DNA of 20,179 bases from Bdellovibrio sp. (GCA_017745015.1 JAGIAF010000015.1:2472-22650), one strand, 5' to 3'; shown: positions 1-7,501, counted from the first letter of the stretch. Translations and numbers: made by a program. Notes: generated by a model from the sequence alone, not told the origin.

Positions 1-440
1 CCACCACCGTGAACTACGGCGCGCTTTTCAAGCTCACGGTATCCCGGAGTTGTTTTGCGAGTATCAAGAATTTTAGTTTTCGTATGTTGAACTTGCTCAA
101 CGAAGCGGCGAGTAACTGTGGCAATACCCGACAAGTGACCCAAGAAGTTCAAAGCTACGCGCTCGGCTTTCAAGATTTGAACGAGGTCGCCTTCGATGGT
201 GCAGATGATTTGACCATTTAAAATCTTATCACCTTCTTCAAAGTGCCACTTCACGCGGCACCCTGGTTCCAGCATGTGCATCGTTTGCTCAAAGGGAGCC
301 GCACCAGAAAGAACGATGTCTTCTTTGGCTTTCAAACGAGCGCGACCGTTTTTGGGTTTAAGTGCAAGAGATTCAGTGGTGACATCGCCATTCGGCATGT
401 CTTCTTTGATAGCGGCGCGAATAAGTTCAAGTAGTGTCAT
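1..440 (-). CDS. nadC: Nicotinate-nucleotide pyrophosphorylase (quinolinate phosphoribosyltransferase), 3' part missing
   Basis: NadC makes nicotinate mononucleotide, CO2 and PPi from quinolinate and PRPP in cytoplasmic de novo NAD synthesis. The first 146 residues are present; the C-terminal half lies outside the window. Visible family motifs are an N-terminal ED-x4-GDVTT stretch (13-22), ERVALNFLGHLSGIAT (93-108) and the PRPP/quinolinate loop DTRKTTPGYRELEK (126-139). The ATG at 440 is chosen because translation from it gives the usual NadC N-terminus (MTLLELIRAAIKED). Its Shine-Dalgarno, GAGG, sits about 4 nt upstream inside a perfect 8-bp hairpin. It lies 39 bp downstream of, and co-directional with, the RomR-like gene, so co-transcription is likely (inference). 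Identification is firm. Confidence 0.96.
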   Translation of the reverse strand, partial: MTLLELIRAAIKEDMPNGDVTTESLALKPKNGRARLKAKEDIVLSGAAPFEQTMHMLEPGCRVKWHFEEGDKILNGQIICTIEGDLVQILKAERVALNFLGHLSGIATVTRRFVEQVQHTKTKILDTRKTTPGYRELEKRAVVHGG

Positions 441-443
441 AGG

Positions 444-468
444 CCCTCACAGTCGTTGGATGTGAGGG
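444..468 (-). promoter_or_regulatory. Hairpin sequestering the nadC ribosome-binding site
   Basis: On the minus strand CCCTCACA, a 9-nt loop and TGTGAGGG form a perfect 8-bp stem. The 3' arm contains the GAGGG that would serve as the nadC Shine-Dalgarno, and nadC ATG follows 3 nt later. There is no T-tract, so it is not an intrinsic terminator. It could be a translational control hairpin or a palindromic operator between the two genes. The function is inferred; the symmetry is directly visible. Confidence 0.5.
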
Positions 469-479
469 AAGCAGGAATG

Positions 480-1568
480 CTAGTAAGATCTTTCCGTGTC
501 GCGCAAAAGTTTATTCAACTCTTCACGAACAATGCGTTCTGCAATCTCAGGAAGGACTTTCCAGCAAATGGATTCAATCACTTCGCGAGCTTCCTCACGA
601 ACAATCTTTTCCATCATTTCTGAGTCCATGTCCATCTTGGATTGGGTTTTGGGCTGAGCATTAGGTGCTGCTTTTGGTTGCGGCTTCGCCGTAGGGCCTT
701 TAGTCAGCGTTTGCATCATTTGGTCTTTAACGGATTTCTCAACTTTACCTAGGAAAGAGTCCTCTGGCGGTACTGCTGGAGGTGGCTTCACAATTGTTGG
801 TTGTTGAGTCAAATCTGGGCCGTTCTCATCAAAGCTGATTTCTTCGAAATTGCCAGAAACTTCGATGTGCGCATTTGAAAGTTCCTCATCTTGAGGAATA
901 ACAAACTTAGACGCAAAGTCAGTGCTCTCAGCTTCAGGCAGATTCAATTTGAATTTCGTCAAATCCTGATGAGCCCAGCCGTTCTCGTCGACTTCTTCCT
1001 CAGCGCGAGGAGACGTCAACGGAACTGAAGAAAACTCTTCGCCTTCAACACTCAAGTTCAAAGCTTCGTCTTCGCTCAATTCGGGAATTGCATCCAAAGA
1101 AATAACATCTTCTTCAACCGCCGGAGTGCTTTCCTGAGGAGTTTCCTCAAAGTCAGGCATTTCCGGGAAGCTCAAGAAGTTGCTCACTGGGTTTTCAGCA
1201 GTTTTCTTAACCAGGCTGTTCACAAGGTTGCGCAAATGATCCGCATCGAAAGGCTTTTCAAGACGATCATCGGCTTTGGATTCTGTGACTTTAGATTCAT
1301 CAACTTCCATGAATCCGCTCCACATCAACACAACCGGGATGTTCGCAGTCTCAGGATCGTTTTTAATATCTTGGCTGACTTCGTAACCGTTTCTTTTTGT
1401 CAAAAGAACGTCGGCGAAAATAATGTCAGGCTTATAGCTTTTAGAGACAGGCAAAACGTCAAGGCCCACGGGAACGGACTTCACTTCAACAGCAAAGTCA
1501 GACAATGCCAGTTGCATTACCTTTTTGATTGTGGAACTCTCATCTGCAAGTAAGACGCGTAAAGCCAT
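480..1568 (-). CDS. RomR-like response regulator: receiver, acidic/Pro-rich linker, conserved C-terminal helix
   Basis: Cytoplasmic protein of 362 residues. The receiver domain (about 3-117) keeps the acidic pair D9-E10, phospho-acceptor D53, S84 and K105-P106. A long low-complexity linker follows: acidic at about 130-235, then proline-rich (KPPPAVPP; KPQPKAAPNAQPK). The last 45 residues are a conserved E/R-rich helix (REEAREVIESICWKVLPEIA). There is no DNA-binding domain or enzymatic output. This receiver, Pro-rich and Glu-rich tail layout is that of RomR, the polarity factor that works with MglA in Myxococcus and Bdellovibrio; similar tails also occur in other deltaproteobacterial receivers, so the symbol is left open. 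The ATG at 1568 is preferred over an in-frame TTG at 1574. There is no clear Shine-Dalgarno. Divergent from the lptG-like gene and upstream of nadC. Confidence 0.8.
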   Translation of the reverse strand: MALRVLLADESSTIKKVMQLALSDFAVEVKSVPVGLDVLPVSKSYKPDIIFADVLLTKRNGYEVSQDIKNDPETANIPVVLMWSGFMEVDESKVTESKADDRLEKPFDADHLRNLVNSLVKKTAENPVSNFLSFPEMPDFEETPQESTPAVEEDVISLDAIPELSEDEALNLSVEGEEFSSVPLTSPRAEEEVDENGWAHQDLTKFKLNLPEAESTDFASKFVIPQDEELSNAHIEVSGNFEEISFDENGPDLTQQPTIVKPPPAVPPEDSFLGKVEKSVKDQMMQTLTKGPTAKPQPKAAPNAQPKTQSKMDMDSEMMEKIVREEAREVIESICWKVLPEIAERIVREELNKLLRDTERSY

Positions 1569-1571
1569 AAT
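1543..1571 (+). promoter_or_regulatory. Candidate promoter for the lptG-def-fmt-rpe cluster
   Basis: TCTGCA (1543-1548, 3/6), 17-nt spacer, CATAAT (1566-1571, 5/6). It overlaps the 5' end of the divergent RomR-like gene because only 48 bp separate the two start codons. The -35 is weak; the -10 is good. It is a motif match only. Confidence 0.3.
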
Positions 1572-1574
1572 CAA

Positions 1575-1603
1575 AGTTAAATAGGAATTTGGACCTGAGT
1601 CAA
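1575..1603 (-). promoter_or_regulatory. Candidate sigma-70 promoter for the RomR-like gene, placing +1 near the ATG
   Basis: On the minus strand TTGACT (1603-1598, 5/6 to consensus), a 17-nt spacer and TTAACT (1580-1575, 3/6) are followed by only 6 nt before the ATG at 1568. The expected transcription start would fall on or next to the A of the ATG. The gene also lacks a Shine-Dalgarno, which fits a leaderless mRNA. The -10 match is modest. Confidence 0.35.
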
Positions 1604-1616
1604 GGAAACTCTAAGA

Positions 1617-2696
1617 ATGAACAGAATTGATCGCTATACATCATGGCTTTTCTGGGGCTACTTCTTTGGCGGCCTCTTGGTTTTCCTGACGCTGTTTACG
1701 GCTGTCGATGCGATGTCCACGGTGGCAAGTTATAAAGGCGTCGCCACAAGCACACTCTTTAACTACTACATGTACTCGTTCCCCGAGATCATTTCTACGT
1801 TGCTTCCAGTTGCTTGTTTAATGGGCACTATTTTGACGGTTTCCAACCTGAATAAAGCGAACGAACTCGTTGCGTTATTTGCTTCAGGCATGAGTTTGAT
1901 GCGTATTTGTGCGCCGATCTTGCTGTGGGTGATTCTGATTTCAGTCGGCGGCTATTTCATGACCGATCGCTTGGTGCCACGAGCGAACACGCAAAAGAAC
2001 TACATCTTGTATTATGATTTGAAGAAAGAGCCTCATCGCTTTTCCACGGTGAAGACCAATAAAATTTGGTACCGCACGAAGGACTCCATTTTCAATATCA
2101 AAACTTTGAGTGCCAAAGGTGACCGCGCGCAAGGCTTGACGATGTACTTCTTCAACGATGCTTGGGATTTGGTGCAAATGATCACGGCCCATGACGTGGA
2201 AATTCAAGGCAGTCAGTGGCTTTTGAACAATGGAACGGTCACGATTTTCAGCAAGGATTCAAGCTTCCCCCTGTCGACACAATTTAAAACCAAAAGTGTG
2301 GTGATGGCGGAAGACTCTAAGGATCTGCAAAGTGCCGGGCAGACTGCGGATATGATGTCCCAGAGCGAGTTGAAGCACTTCATCGATAAGAATAGGGAAG
2401 CCGGGTTAGATACGATTGCCTACGAAGTAGGCTATGAGTCCAAGTTCAGCTTTGCCCTGGCGGGGCTGGTAATGTGTCTTTTAGGCCTCCCTTTTAGCGT
2501 GGGTAGAGCCCGTTCTGGCGGAACTATGATGAATATCGGGATCTGTTTAGGCTTGGTTTTCGCCTATTACGTAATGTATTCGTCTGGAATTACTCTGGGG
2601 CAGCACGGGTCCATACCTCCGGTGGTAGCCGCTTGGGCCCCGAACGTCTTAATGATGAGCTTGGCCTTCTTCCTTCTCAAAAGGCTGAAACGCTGA
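1617..2696 (+). CDS. lptG: LPS-export permease of the LptF/LptG (YjgP/YjgQ) family, probably LptG
   Basis: Inner-membrane subunit of the LptB2FG transporter that drives lipopolysaccharide from the inner membrane to the periplasmic bridge. It has 359 residues, the usual family length. Three membrane segments lie at about 12-33, 57-82 and 98-120, then a periplasmic beta-rich domain (about 125-270), then three more segments at about 279-299, 304-325 and 332-354. The N-terminus MNRIDRYTSWLFWGYF and the pattern VSNLNKANELVALFASGMS are typical of the family. LptF and LptG are hard to tell apart without comparison; the MNRIDRY start favours LptG. The Shine-Dalgarno AAGGAAA lies about 8 nt before the ATG. 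First gene of a plus-strand cluster, 27 bp before def. Confidence 0.88.
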   Translation: MNRIDRYTSWLFWGYFFGGLLVFLTLFTAVDAMSTVASYKGVATSTLFNYYMYSFPEIISTLLPVACLMGTILTVSNLNKANELVALFASGMSLMRICAPILLWVILISVGGYFMTDRLVPRANTQKNYILYYDLKKEPHRFSTVKTNKIWYRTKDSIFNIKTLSAKGDRAQGLTMYFFNDAWDLVQMITAHDVEIQGSQWLLNNGTVTIFSKDSSFPLSTQFKTKSVVMAEDSKDLQSAGQTADMMSQSELKHFIDKNREAGLDTIAYEVGYESKFSFALAGLVMCLLGLPFSVGRARSGGTMMNIGICLGLVFAYYVMYSSGITLGQHGSIPPVVAAWAPNVLMMSLAFFLLKRLKR

Positions 2697-2704
2697 TATG
2701 ATGG

Positions 2705-2722
2705 GGGCCTCTTTGGAGGTCC
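2705..2722 (+). promoter_or_regulatory. Hairpin covering the def ribosome-binding site
   Basis: GGGCCTC (2705-2711) can pair with GAGGTCC (2716-2722) through one G-U wobble, with loop TTTG. The GGAGG Shine-Dalgarno of def (2715-2719) lies in the loop and 3' arm. Ribosomes finishing the upstream gene at 2696 stop 8 nt before it, which suggests translational coupling (inference). Confidence 0.4.
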
Positions 2723-2723
2723 T

Positions 2724-3341
2724 ATGATCATGAAAATCCTCACATTCCCTGACCCGAGACTTCGCGAAGTTTCTGAGCCGGTTAAAGCCAATGAATTCGG
2801 TCCAGAAATGGAAAAGCTCGAAAAGGACATGATCGAGACTATGTACGATGCTCACGGTATCGGCTTAGCAGCACCTCAAGTCGGCGTACTAAAACGCATG
2901 ATCGTGATCGACACTCGTCCTAAAGACGAAGAAGGTCGTCGCTATAAAGACCAAGAAATGACGGAGCTTGAAAAAGCCATCCAACAACCTCTTGTGTTAA
3001 TCAATCCAGAAATCGTTAAAGGTGAGGGCAAAACAACTTTCGATGAGGGTTGCTTGTCGATTCCAGGTTACTTCGAAACGGTTCAACGTTTTGATTACAT
3101 CGAGATGAAAGCGTTCGATGCCCAAGGTAAAGAGCACCTTTACAAAGTCGACGGTTTGCTTGCGATCTGCATGCAGCACGAGATGGATCACTTGGAAGGC
3201 ACGTTGTTTATCGATCACTTGAGCTTTGTTAAATCTAACAAGATCAAAAATCAGATCAAAAAACACGGTTACCCAACCAAAGAAGAAAAAGAAGAAATCA
3301 AAGCCAAACTAAAAGAAAAAGAGGGCGTTAAGCTTGAGTAA
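2724..3341 (+). CDS. def: Peptide deformylase
   Basis: Removes the formyl group from the N-terminal methionine of nascent proteins; metal-dependent cytoplasmic enzyme. All three signature motifs are present: GIGLAAPQ (45-52), EGCLS (108-112, metal ligand C110) and QHEMDH (151-156, ligands H152 and H156, catalytic E153). It has 205 residues with a Lys/Glu-rich C-terminal tail beyond the core, longer than the E. coli enzyme. Two starts are possible: ATG 2724 (4 nt after GGAGG) and ATG 2730 (10 nt after, giving MKILTFPDPRL, the more usual family N-terminus). It overlaps fmt by 8 nt, so deformylase and formyltransferase are made together, a common arrangement. Confidence 0.97.
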   Translation: MIMKILTFPDPRLREVSEPVKANEFGPEMEKLEKDMIETMYDAHGIGLAAPQVGVLKRMIVIDTRPKDEEGRRYKDQEMTELEKAIQQPLVLINPEIVKGEGKTTFDEGCLSIPGYFETVQRFDYIEMKAFDAQGKEHLYKVDGLLAICMQHEMDHLEGTLFIDHLSFVKSNKIKNQIKKHGYPTKEEKEEIKAKLKEKEGVKLE

Positions 3342-4278
3342 AGTCCGCGTCTGCTTTCTGGGGACTCCAGAATTTGCTGTAACATCTTTGAAGGCGCTTC
3401 TTGCAGACGAACACTATGAAATTGTCGGGGTGGTCTCTCAACCAGATCGCCCGGCCGGTCGCAAGTTGCAATTAACTCCCAGCCCGGTGAAGTCCTTGGC
3501 TCTTGAGCACGGTCTCAAAGTCATCACTCCTGAATCCCTTAAAAAAGAACCTGCTGCTGTTGAAGAAATCAGATCCTGGGGAGCAGAAGTCGGCGTTGTC
3601 GTCGCTTTCGGGCAAATCCTGACGGAAGATTTCATGTCGTCTTTCCAATATGGCTGTGTAAATGTGCATGGTTCAGTGTTGCCACGCTGGCGTGGGGCGG
3701 CTCCGATTCAACGTGCGATTGAAGCTGGCGATACGGATTCTGGAGTCACACTTCAGAAGATGGTTAAGAAATTGGATGCCGGCGACATCATCGGAATTCG
3801 TCATGTGAAAATCACTGACGACATGAATGCGCTTGAGCTTCATGATGTCTTAGCTGATTTGGGTGCGGATTTGTTGCGTGTAGAATTGATGGATTATGTG
3901 CGCGGGAATCTGGCCCCGATTCCTCAAGATGAATCGCAAGTTACCATTGCTAAGAAAATCGATAAGCAAGAATCATTAGTGGATTGGAATACCTCGGCAA
4001 AAGCGATCAACGGAAAAATCCGTGGCTTTGTTTACGGCCCAGGTACTTATACAATTCTTGACGGTAAAAAGTTAAAACTCCATAAAGCGACGATCGTTGC
4101 GGGTTCATCTAAAGAGCCGGGGACAGTTGTTGATGTCGGTGCTGACTACGTGACCGTAGCGACTTCTGAAGGTGCACTAAAACTTCTTGAAGTTCAGCCA
4201 GAATCTCGCAATCGTATGAAGGTGACAGATTTCTTAAAAGGCCATCCTTTGAAAGCAGGAGATAAAATCGGTGTCTAG
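3334..4278 (+). CDS. fmt: Methionyl-tRNA formyltransferase
   Basis: Transfers a formyl group from 10-formyl-tetrahydrofolate to Met-tRNA(fMet) for translation initiation. It has 314 residues, full family length. FLGTPEFAV (8-16) begins the Rossmann-like domain. The catalytic triad is N110, H112 (in NVHGSVLPRWRGAAPIQ) and D148 (KKLDAGD), matching E. coli N108/H110/D146 with an offset of two. The C-terminal tRNA-binding domain covers about 205-314 (GKIRGFVYGPGTYT). The start is TTG at 3334, inside the end of def, with GAGGG 8 nt upstream. Its stop overlaps the rpe start by 8 nt (GTGTCTAG). Confidence 0.97.
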   Translation: MSKVRVCFLGTPEFAVTSLKALLADEHYEIVGVVSQPDRPAGRKLQLTPSPVKSLALEHGLKVITPESLKKEPAAVEEIRSWGAEVGVVVAFGQILTEDFMSSFQYGCVNVHGSVLPRWRGAAPIQRAIEAGDTDSGVTLQKMVKKLDAGDIIGIRHVKITDDMNALELHDVLADLGADLLRVELMDYVRGNLAPIPQDESQVTIAKKIDKQESLVDWNTSAKAINGKIRGFVYGPGTYTILDGKKLKLHKATIVAGSSKEPGTVVDVGADYVTVATSEGALKLLEVQPESRNRMKVTDFLKGHPLKAGDKIGV

Positions 4279-4942
4279 CTTGTCTACACTTCCACTTCGC
4301 GGGAGTAAATTAGTAGCTCCCTCTATTTTGTCAGCGGACTTTGCTAATCTTGAAAAAGAGATCAAAGCGGTTGCGACTGCGGGAGCTGACTGGATTCACG
4401 TGGATGTGATGGACGGGCACTTTGTGCCGAACCTGACAATCGGTGTTCCTGTAGTAAAATCACTGAAGAAAGTTTCTCCGTTGCCACTGGATGTTCATTT
4501 GATGATTGATAAGCCTGAGCGTTTCGTTGAGGACTTTATCAAAGCCGGAGCGGACTACTTAACGATTCACGTGGAATCAACTCAAGACCCTGCTTCTGTT
4601 CTTCGTAAAATCACCGCCTTGGGTGCAAAAGCGGGAATCACTTTGCGACCGGGAACTTCGGTGGAATCTGTTTTGCCGTTGCTGAATCTTTGCGATTTAG
4701 TTTTGGTGATGACAGTGGAGCCGGGCTTCGGTGGTCAGTCTTTCATGCATGATCAAATTGCTAAAATCACAGCGTTGCGTGCAGAAATTCGTAAACAAAA
4801 ATTGAACTGCCTGATTGAAGTTGATGGCGGTATCAACGCAGAAACTGCAAAGCTTTGTGCAGACGCAGATGTGTTTGTAGCGGGCAGTTATGTTTTCGGT
4901 CGTAACTATGCTGAAGGCATCGCGACTTTGAAAAATCCTTAA
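4271..4942 (+). CDS. rpe: Ribulose-phosphate 3-epimerase
   Basis: Interconverts ribulose 5-phosphate and xylulose 5-phosphate in the pentose phosphate pathway. TIM-barrel protein of 223 residues, normal length. Motifs: ILSADFANLEKEI (19-31), DWIHVDVMDGHFVPNLTIG (40-58), DVHLMIDKPERF (74-85), VEPGFGGQSF (149-158) and EVDGGIN (183-189). The metal ligands H43, D45, H76 and D185 and the two catalytic aspartates (45, 185) are all present. The GTG start at 4271 overlaps fmt, with AGGAG (4257-4261) 9 nt upstream. A short extra N-terminus (about 12 residues) precedes the conserved core. Last certain gene of the lptG-def-fmt-rpe operon. Confidence 0.97.
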   Translation: MSSLSTLPLRGSKLVAPSILSADFANLEKEIKAVATAGADWIHVDVMDGHFVPNLTIGVPVVKSLKKVSPLPLDVHLMIDKPERFVEDFIKAGADYLTIHVESTQDPASVLRKITALGAKAGITLRPGTSVESVLPLLNLCDLVLVMTVEPGFGGQSFMHDQIAKITALRAEIRKQKLNCLIEVDGGINAETAKLCADADVFVAGSYVFGRNYAEGIATLKNP

Positions 4943-4946
4943 GTCT

Positions 4947-4976
4947 TTGCCTAAGATCAAATTCGTAACATTTAAT
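4947..4976 (+). promoter_or_regulatory. Weak candidate promoter for the MFS gene
   Basis: TTGCCT (4947-4952), 18-nt spacer, TTTAAT (4971-4976, 5/6) in the 69-bp gap after rpe. No terminator is visible in the gap, so read-through from rpe is equally possible. Confidence 0.22.
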
Positions 4977-5011
4977 TAAGAGCTGGTTTGGATCAGTGCT
5001 AATTCTGTCTG

Positions 5012-6370
5012 ATGCTCACTGGGATAACTCATCGAAGGAACTGGGATCAGCTAGCGCAGCTTTGTCTGCTCAGTGTCTTTGCGTACTATTGCTTCTTTCT
5101 TCCCTCTGTATTCTTTATCGAAGCTGCCAGTGATGTTCCTAAAGAACAGTTTCAAGGGTTTCTGGTTGTAAGTCCTCTTGTGGGTTACTTGATGGGACTT
5201 TTTATTCGTCCTTTAGGTGGACTCTTCTTAGGATTGAAGGCCGATCAAGGTTATGTGAATCGCACCATTCGTCGCAGTGGTATCATTTTGGGAGCTTCAA
5301 CCATGGCCATGGGGGCGTTACCCATCGAAGCGGATCTGGGCGGGCCGGGAACTTATCTCTTAGTGCTTTTGCGTTTGGTACAAGGATATACCATTGCGGG
5401 GCTTTATACAGCGGCTGCTACCTTTGCGATGAAAGCCAGTCCCGAAAAACAATGCGGATTTTTCACGGGAGTTTTGCAGTCCTCTACCTCCGCGGGTCAT
5501 CTTGCGGTGATGACGGTGTTAATTGTTCTTCGTCTGATTTTTAATAAGGTCCAATTCGTCGATTGGGCATGGCGCCTGGCTTATGGTTTTGCTGCGATCT
5601 TAATTATTATGGCTTGGAGTTGGCGCCCGTTTGAAGATCATCCTGTAGGAATTTCTCGCCGGACGCTTTTAAGTGATCTGTGGACGACATTGAAGTCAGA
5701 TCACAAGCTTCGTAAAAGTTTGATCTGGTTTGTTTTGCCAGCTGTGGGGCTTGGCAGTTTGATTTCTTATCACGGCACTGTTTATCAGATGACCTTCTTG
5801 CAAGGGCAGCTGCGATTAGATCCCGTGGTGGTGAAATTTATTTTGGCCATGGCAAGTTTGGTGTACCTGCCGTTCTATGGATTGTGGGGCTGGCTAGGGG
5901 ATCGCTACGGTCACGGTCGTATGTTTGTGGTTGGAATTGTCATCGCTTCGGTCTTGCTGTTCCCTGCATTTTATCTTTTCGATTCTCTCGCCAAAGAAGT
6001 GAGCATGCAAAGTGTGGGCATGAATCGCTATGTCTGGGTGATGGTGTTGGCGATTGGCATGTACAGTATCATCAGCATTCTTTCGATGAGCAATGTGATT
6101 GTGTTTTTGCACTCTCGGTTGCCCGAAAGGTGGCGAAGTTCACTCTTTGGATTTGTGTACAATATTAGCTTTGGTTTGTGGGCTGCGTTCAGTCAGCTTT
6201 CGGGGTTGTATTTACAAGAGCGATTTAATTCTTCCTATGGAAGCATTCTTTTCACGCTCTTTTTTGCGTTGCTGACTTTGATTATGGTGCTGACTGTGGG
6301 GCGACCGTTTATATATCCAGAGCAAGTTTCTCTCGTAAAGGAATGCGGCCATCCTCAAGGTAAACCATGA
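5012..6370 (+). CDS. MFS transporter resembling the metabolite:H+ symporter (ProP-like) family
   Basis: Inner-membrane secondary transporter of 452 residues with about 12 hydrophobic segments from residue 15 to about 440. RPLGGLFLGLKAD (66-78) matches the loop motif that MHS members carry between helices 2 and 3, and LLRLVQGYTIAGLYTAAATFAM matches helix 4; a second copy of the loop signature (WGWLGDRYGHGR) lies mid-protein, as expected for the duplicated MFS fold. The substrate cannot be read from the sequence; MHS members move dicarboxylates, proline/betaine, shikimate and similar compounds. The ATG at 5012 has no visible Shine-Dalgarno, and a stop at 5000 prevents an upstream extension. The last 62 nt overlap the antisense NUDIX gene. 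Confidence 0.85.
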   Translation: MLTGITHRRNWDQLAQLCLLSVFAYYCFFLPSVFFIEAASDVPKEQFQGFLVVSPLVGYLMGLFIRPLGGLFLGLKADQGYVNRTIRRSGIILGASTMAMGALPIEADLGGPGTYLLVLLRLVQGYTIAGLYTAAATFAMKASPEKQCGFFTGVLQSSTSAGHLAVMTVLIVLRLIFNKVQFVDWAWRLAYGFAAILIIMAWSWRPFEDHPVGISRRTLLSDLWTTLKSDHKLRKSLIWFVLPAVGLGSLISYHGTVYQMTFLQGQLRLDPVVVKFILAMASLVYLPFYGLWGWLGDRYGHGRMFVVGIVIASVLLFPAFYLFDSLAKEVSMQSVGMNRYVWVMVLAIGMYSIISILSMSNVIVFLHSRLPERWRSSLFGFVYNISFGLWAAFSQLSGLYLQERFNSSYGSILFTLFFALLTLIMVLTVGRPFIYPEQVSLVKECGHPQGKP

Positions 6371-6785
6371 TGTAACCCTCGGTCAGGGACTTCAGGGCAC
6401 TTTGCAAACGACGAGAGACATTGGACGCTAAAAGTTCGAAGGCCACGTCCATGTCGACGAATTTAAAATCCTTCAGATCGTTGAGTGCCAAATGGATACT
6501 TTGCGCTTGGTGTTCATCAATTTCCGCGGCTCCGAAAAGAAAGCTAAGGTACTCACCCTTGATATCAAGATTGTGGACATAGTCCACAGCTAGGACATGA
6601 GTCGGGGAGATGGTGATGCCCATTTCCTCTTTTACTTCGCGAATCAATCCTTCGCGTGGCGACTCTTCGGCTTCTATAGTGCCTCCAGGAAGAATCCACC
6701 CCGAGGCATAGTTGGGCTGCACAATACAAAGTTGATTGCGATAGAAAAGGAGCACTCCAGCACTGATGGGTTTTCCGGGTAACAT
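6309..6785 (-). CDS. NUDIX-family hydrolase
   Basis: Cytoplasmic hydrolase of nucleoside-diphosphate-linked compounds; the substrate is unknown. It has 158 residues. The NUDIX box is perfect: G35-x5-E41-x7-R49-E50-V-x-E53-E54-x-G56-I57, preceded by the usual SGWILPGG. The ATG at 6785 has GGAGG 4 nt upstream. The 3' end overlaps the convergent MFS gene by 62 nt, so the last 20 residues (about ED-GRIPLREKLALDI) are coded opposite transporter codons. The short tail (about 140-158) may be a lineage extension. The box makes the family certain, not the substrate. Confidence 0.92.
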   Translation of the reverse strand: MLPGKPISAGVLLFYRNQLCIVQPNYASGWILPGGTIEAEESPREGLIREVKEEMGITISPTHVLAVDYVHNLDIKGEYLSFLFGAAEIDEHQAQSIHLALNDLKDFKFVDMDVAFELLASNVSRRLQSALKSLTEGYIMVYLEDGRIPLREKLALDI

Positions 6786-6819
6786 AAGACCTCCATGTGA
6801 TGCCTCACTGGACCTGGGC

Positions 6820-6848
6820 TTGACGCCCTCGGGGCCTCTCTTCAGAAT
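6820..6848 (+). promoter_or_regulatory. Candidate sigma-70 promoter for the outer-membrane protein gene
   Basis: TTGACG (6820-6825, 5/6), 17-nt spacer, CAGAAT (6843-6848, 4/6). The start would lie near 6855, giving an mRNA leader of about 40 nt before the ATG at 6896. It lies in the gap divergent to the NUDIX gene. Confidence 0.42.
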
Positions 6849-6895
6849 TGTAAAGGAAGTTTTAGAATTTTTGGTGTTACAAAAGGGGAAAGTAT

Positions 6896-7432
6896 ATGAA
6901 GAAAATGTGGCTCGTTTTAGCCTTGTTCATGGGAATGTCTGCAACAGCTCACGCAGGTCTTATGATCGAACCTTACCTTGGTTATGAAATGGGTAAGACA
7001 ACTGATCCAGATGGTAAAACAGATTTTGTAAACATGGGTCTTCGCTTGGCTTACAAAACTCCCGTGATGTTGTGGGTTGGTGTTGACGGTAACTTCGGTG
7101 TGAGCGGTAACTTCAAACCAGATTCTGGTGCTGATGCGACTGCAAAACGTACGGCTTACTTCGGTGTAGTGGGTATCGACCTTCCAATTCTTTTGAGAGC
7201 TTGGGCTGGTTACGGCTTCAACAATAAAGTAGTGGCTGACAATCCAGATGGCGAGTGGTCAGGAACTGCAATGAAATTGGGTGTAGGTTTCACAGGTCTT
7301 CCGTTCATCTCTTTGAACCTGGAATACACAAAAGACACTGTGGATAAAACAAGTGGCACAGTGATCGGTACAGACAACGACCTTAATCACGACGCCTACA
7401 TGCTGTCAGTCTCATTGCCGCTAGTATTCTAG
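6896..7432 (+). CDS. Small outer-membrane beta-barrel protein
   Basis: 178 residues. A Sec signal peptide (MKKMWLVLALFMGMSATAHA, cleaved before G21) is followed by alternating hydrophobic/polar strands: IEPYLGYEM, NMGLRLAYKT, LWVGVDGNFG, YFGVVGIDLP, RAWAGYGFNN, MKLGVGFTG, SLNLEYTKD, AYMLSVSLPLVF. That is about eight strands and the chain ends in phenylalanine, the signal read by the BAM insertase. It resembles OmpW/OmpA-N type eight-strand barrels, but no specific family is claimed. The ATG at 6896 follows AGGGG by about 7 nt. It stands alone between a candidate promoter and a strong terminator, so it is probably monocistronic. Confidence 0.82.
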   Translation: MKKMWLVLALFMGMSATAHAGLMIEPYLGYEMGKTTDPDGKTDFVNMGLRLAYKTPVMLWVGVDGNFGVSGNFKPDSGADATAKRTAYFGVVGIDLPILLRAWAGYGFNNKVVADNPDGEWSGTAMKLGVGFTGLPFISLNLEYTKDTVDKTSGTVIGTDNDLNHDAYMLSVSLPLVF

Positions 7433-7445
7433 GGGTAACAGTTCC

Positions 7446-7500
7446 CTTTTTGGGGAGCGATGCATTCAAAAAGCTTATCTGGAGCCGCAGAAGCGGTGCA
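7446..7500 (+). repeat. Possible degraded third copy of the gene-end repeat
   Basis: TTTTTGGGGAGCG, then after a divergent stretch GCAGAAGCGGTGC. These pieces resemble TTTTTGGGGTGCG at 9671 and CACCAAAGCGGTGG at 9151. Like those copies, it begins shortly after a stop codon. The similarity is patchy and could be chance. Confidence 0.25.
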
Positions 7501-7501
7501 G

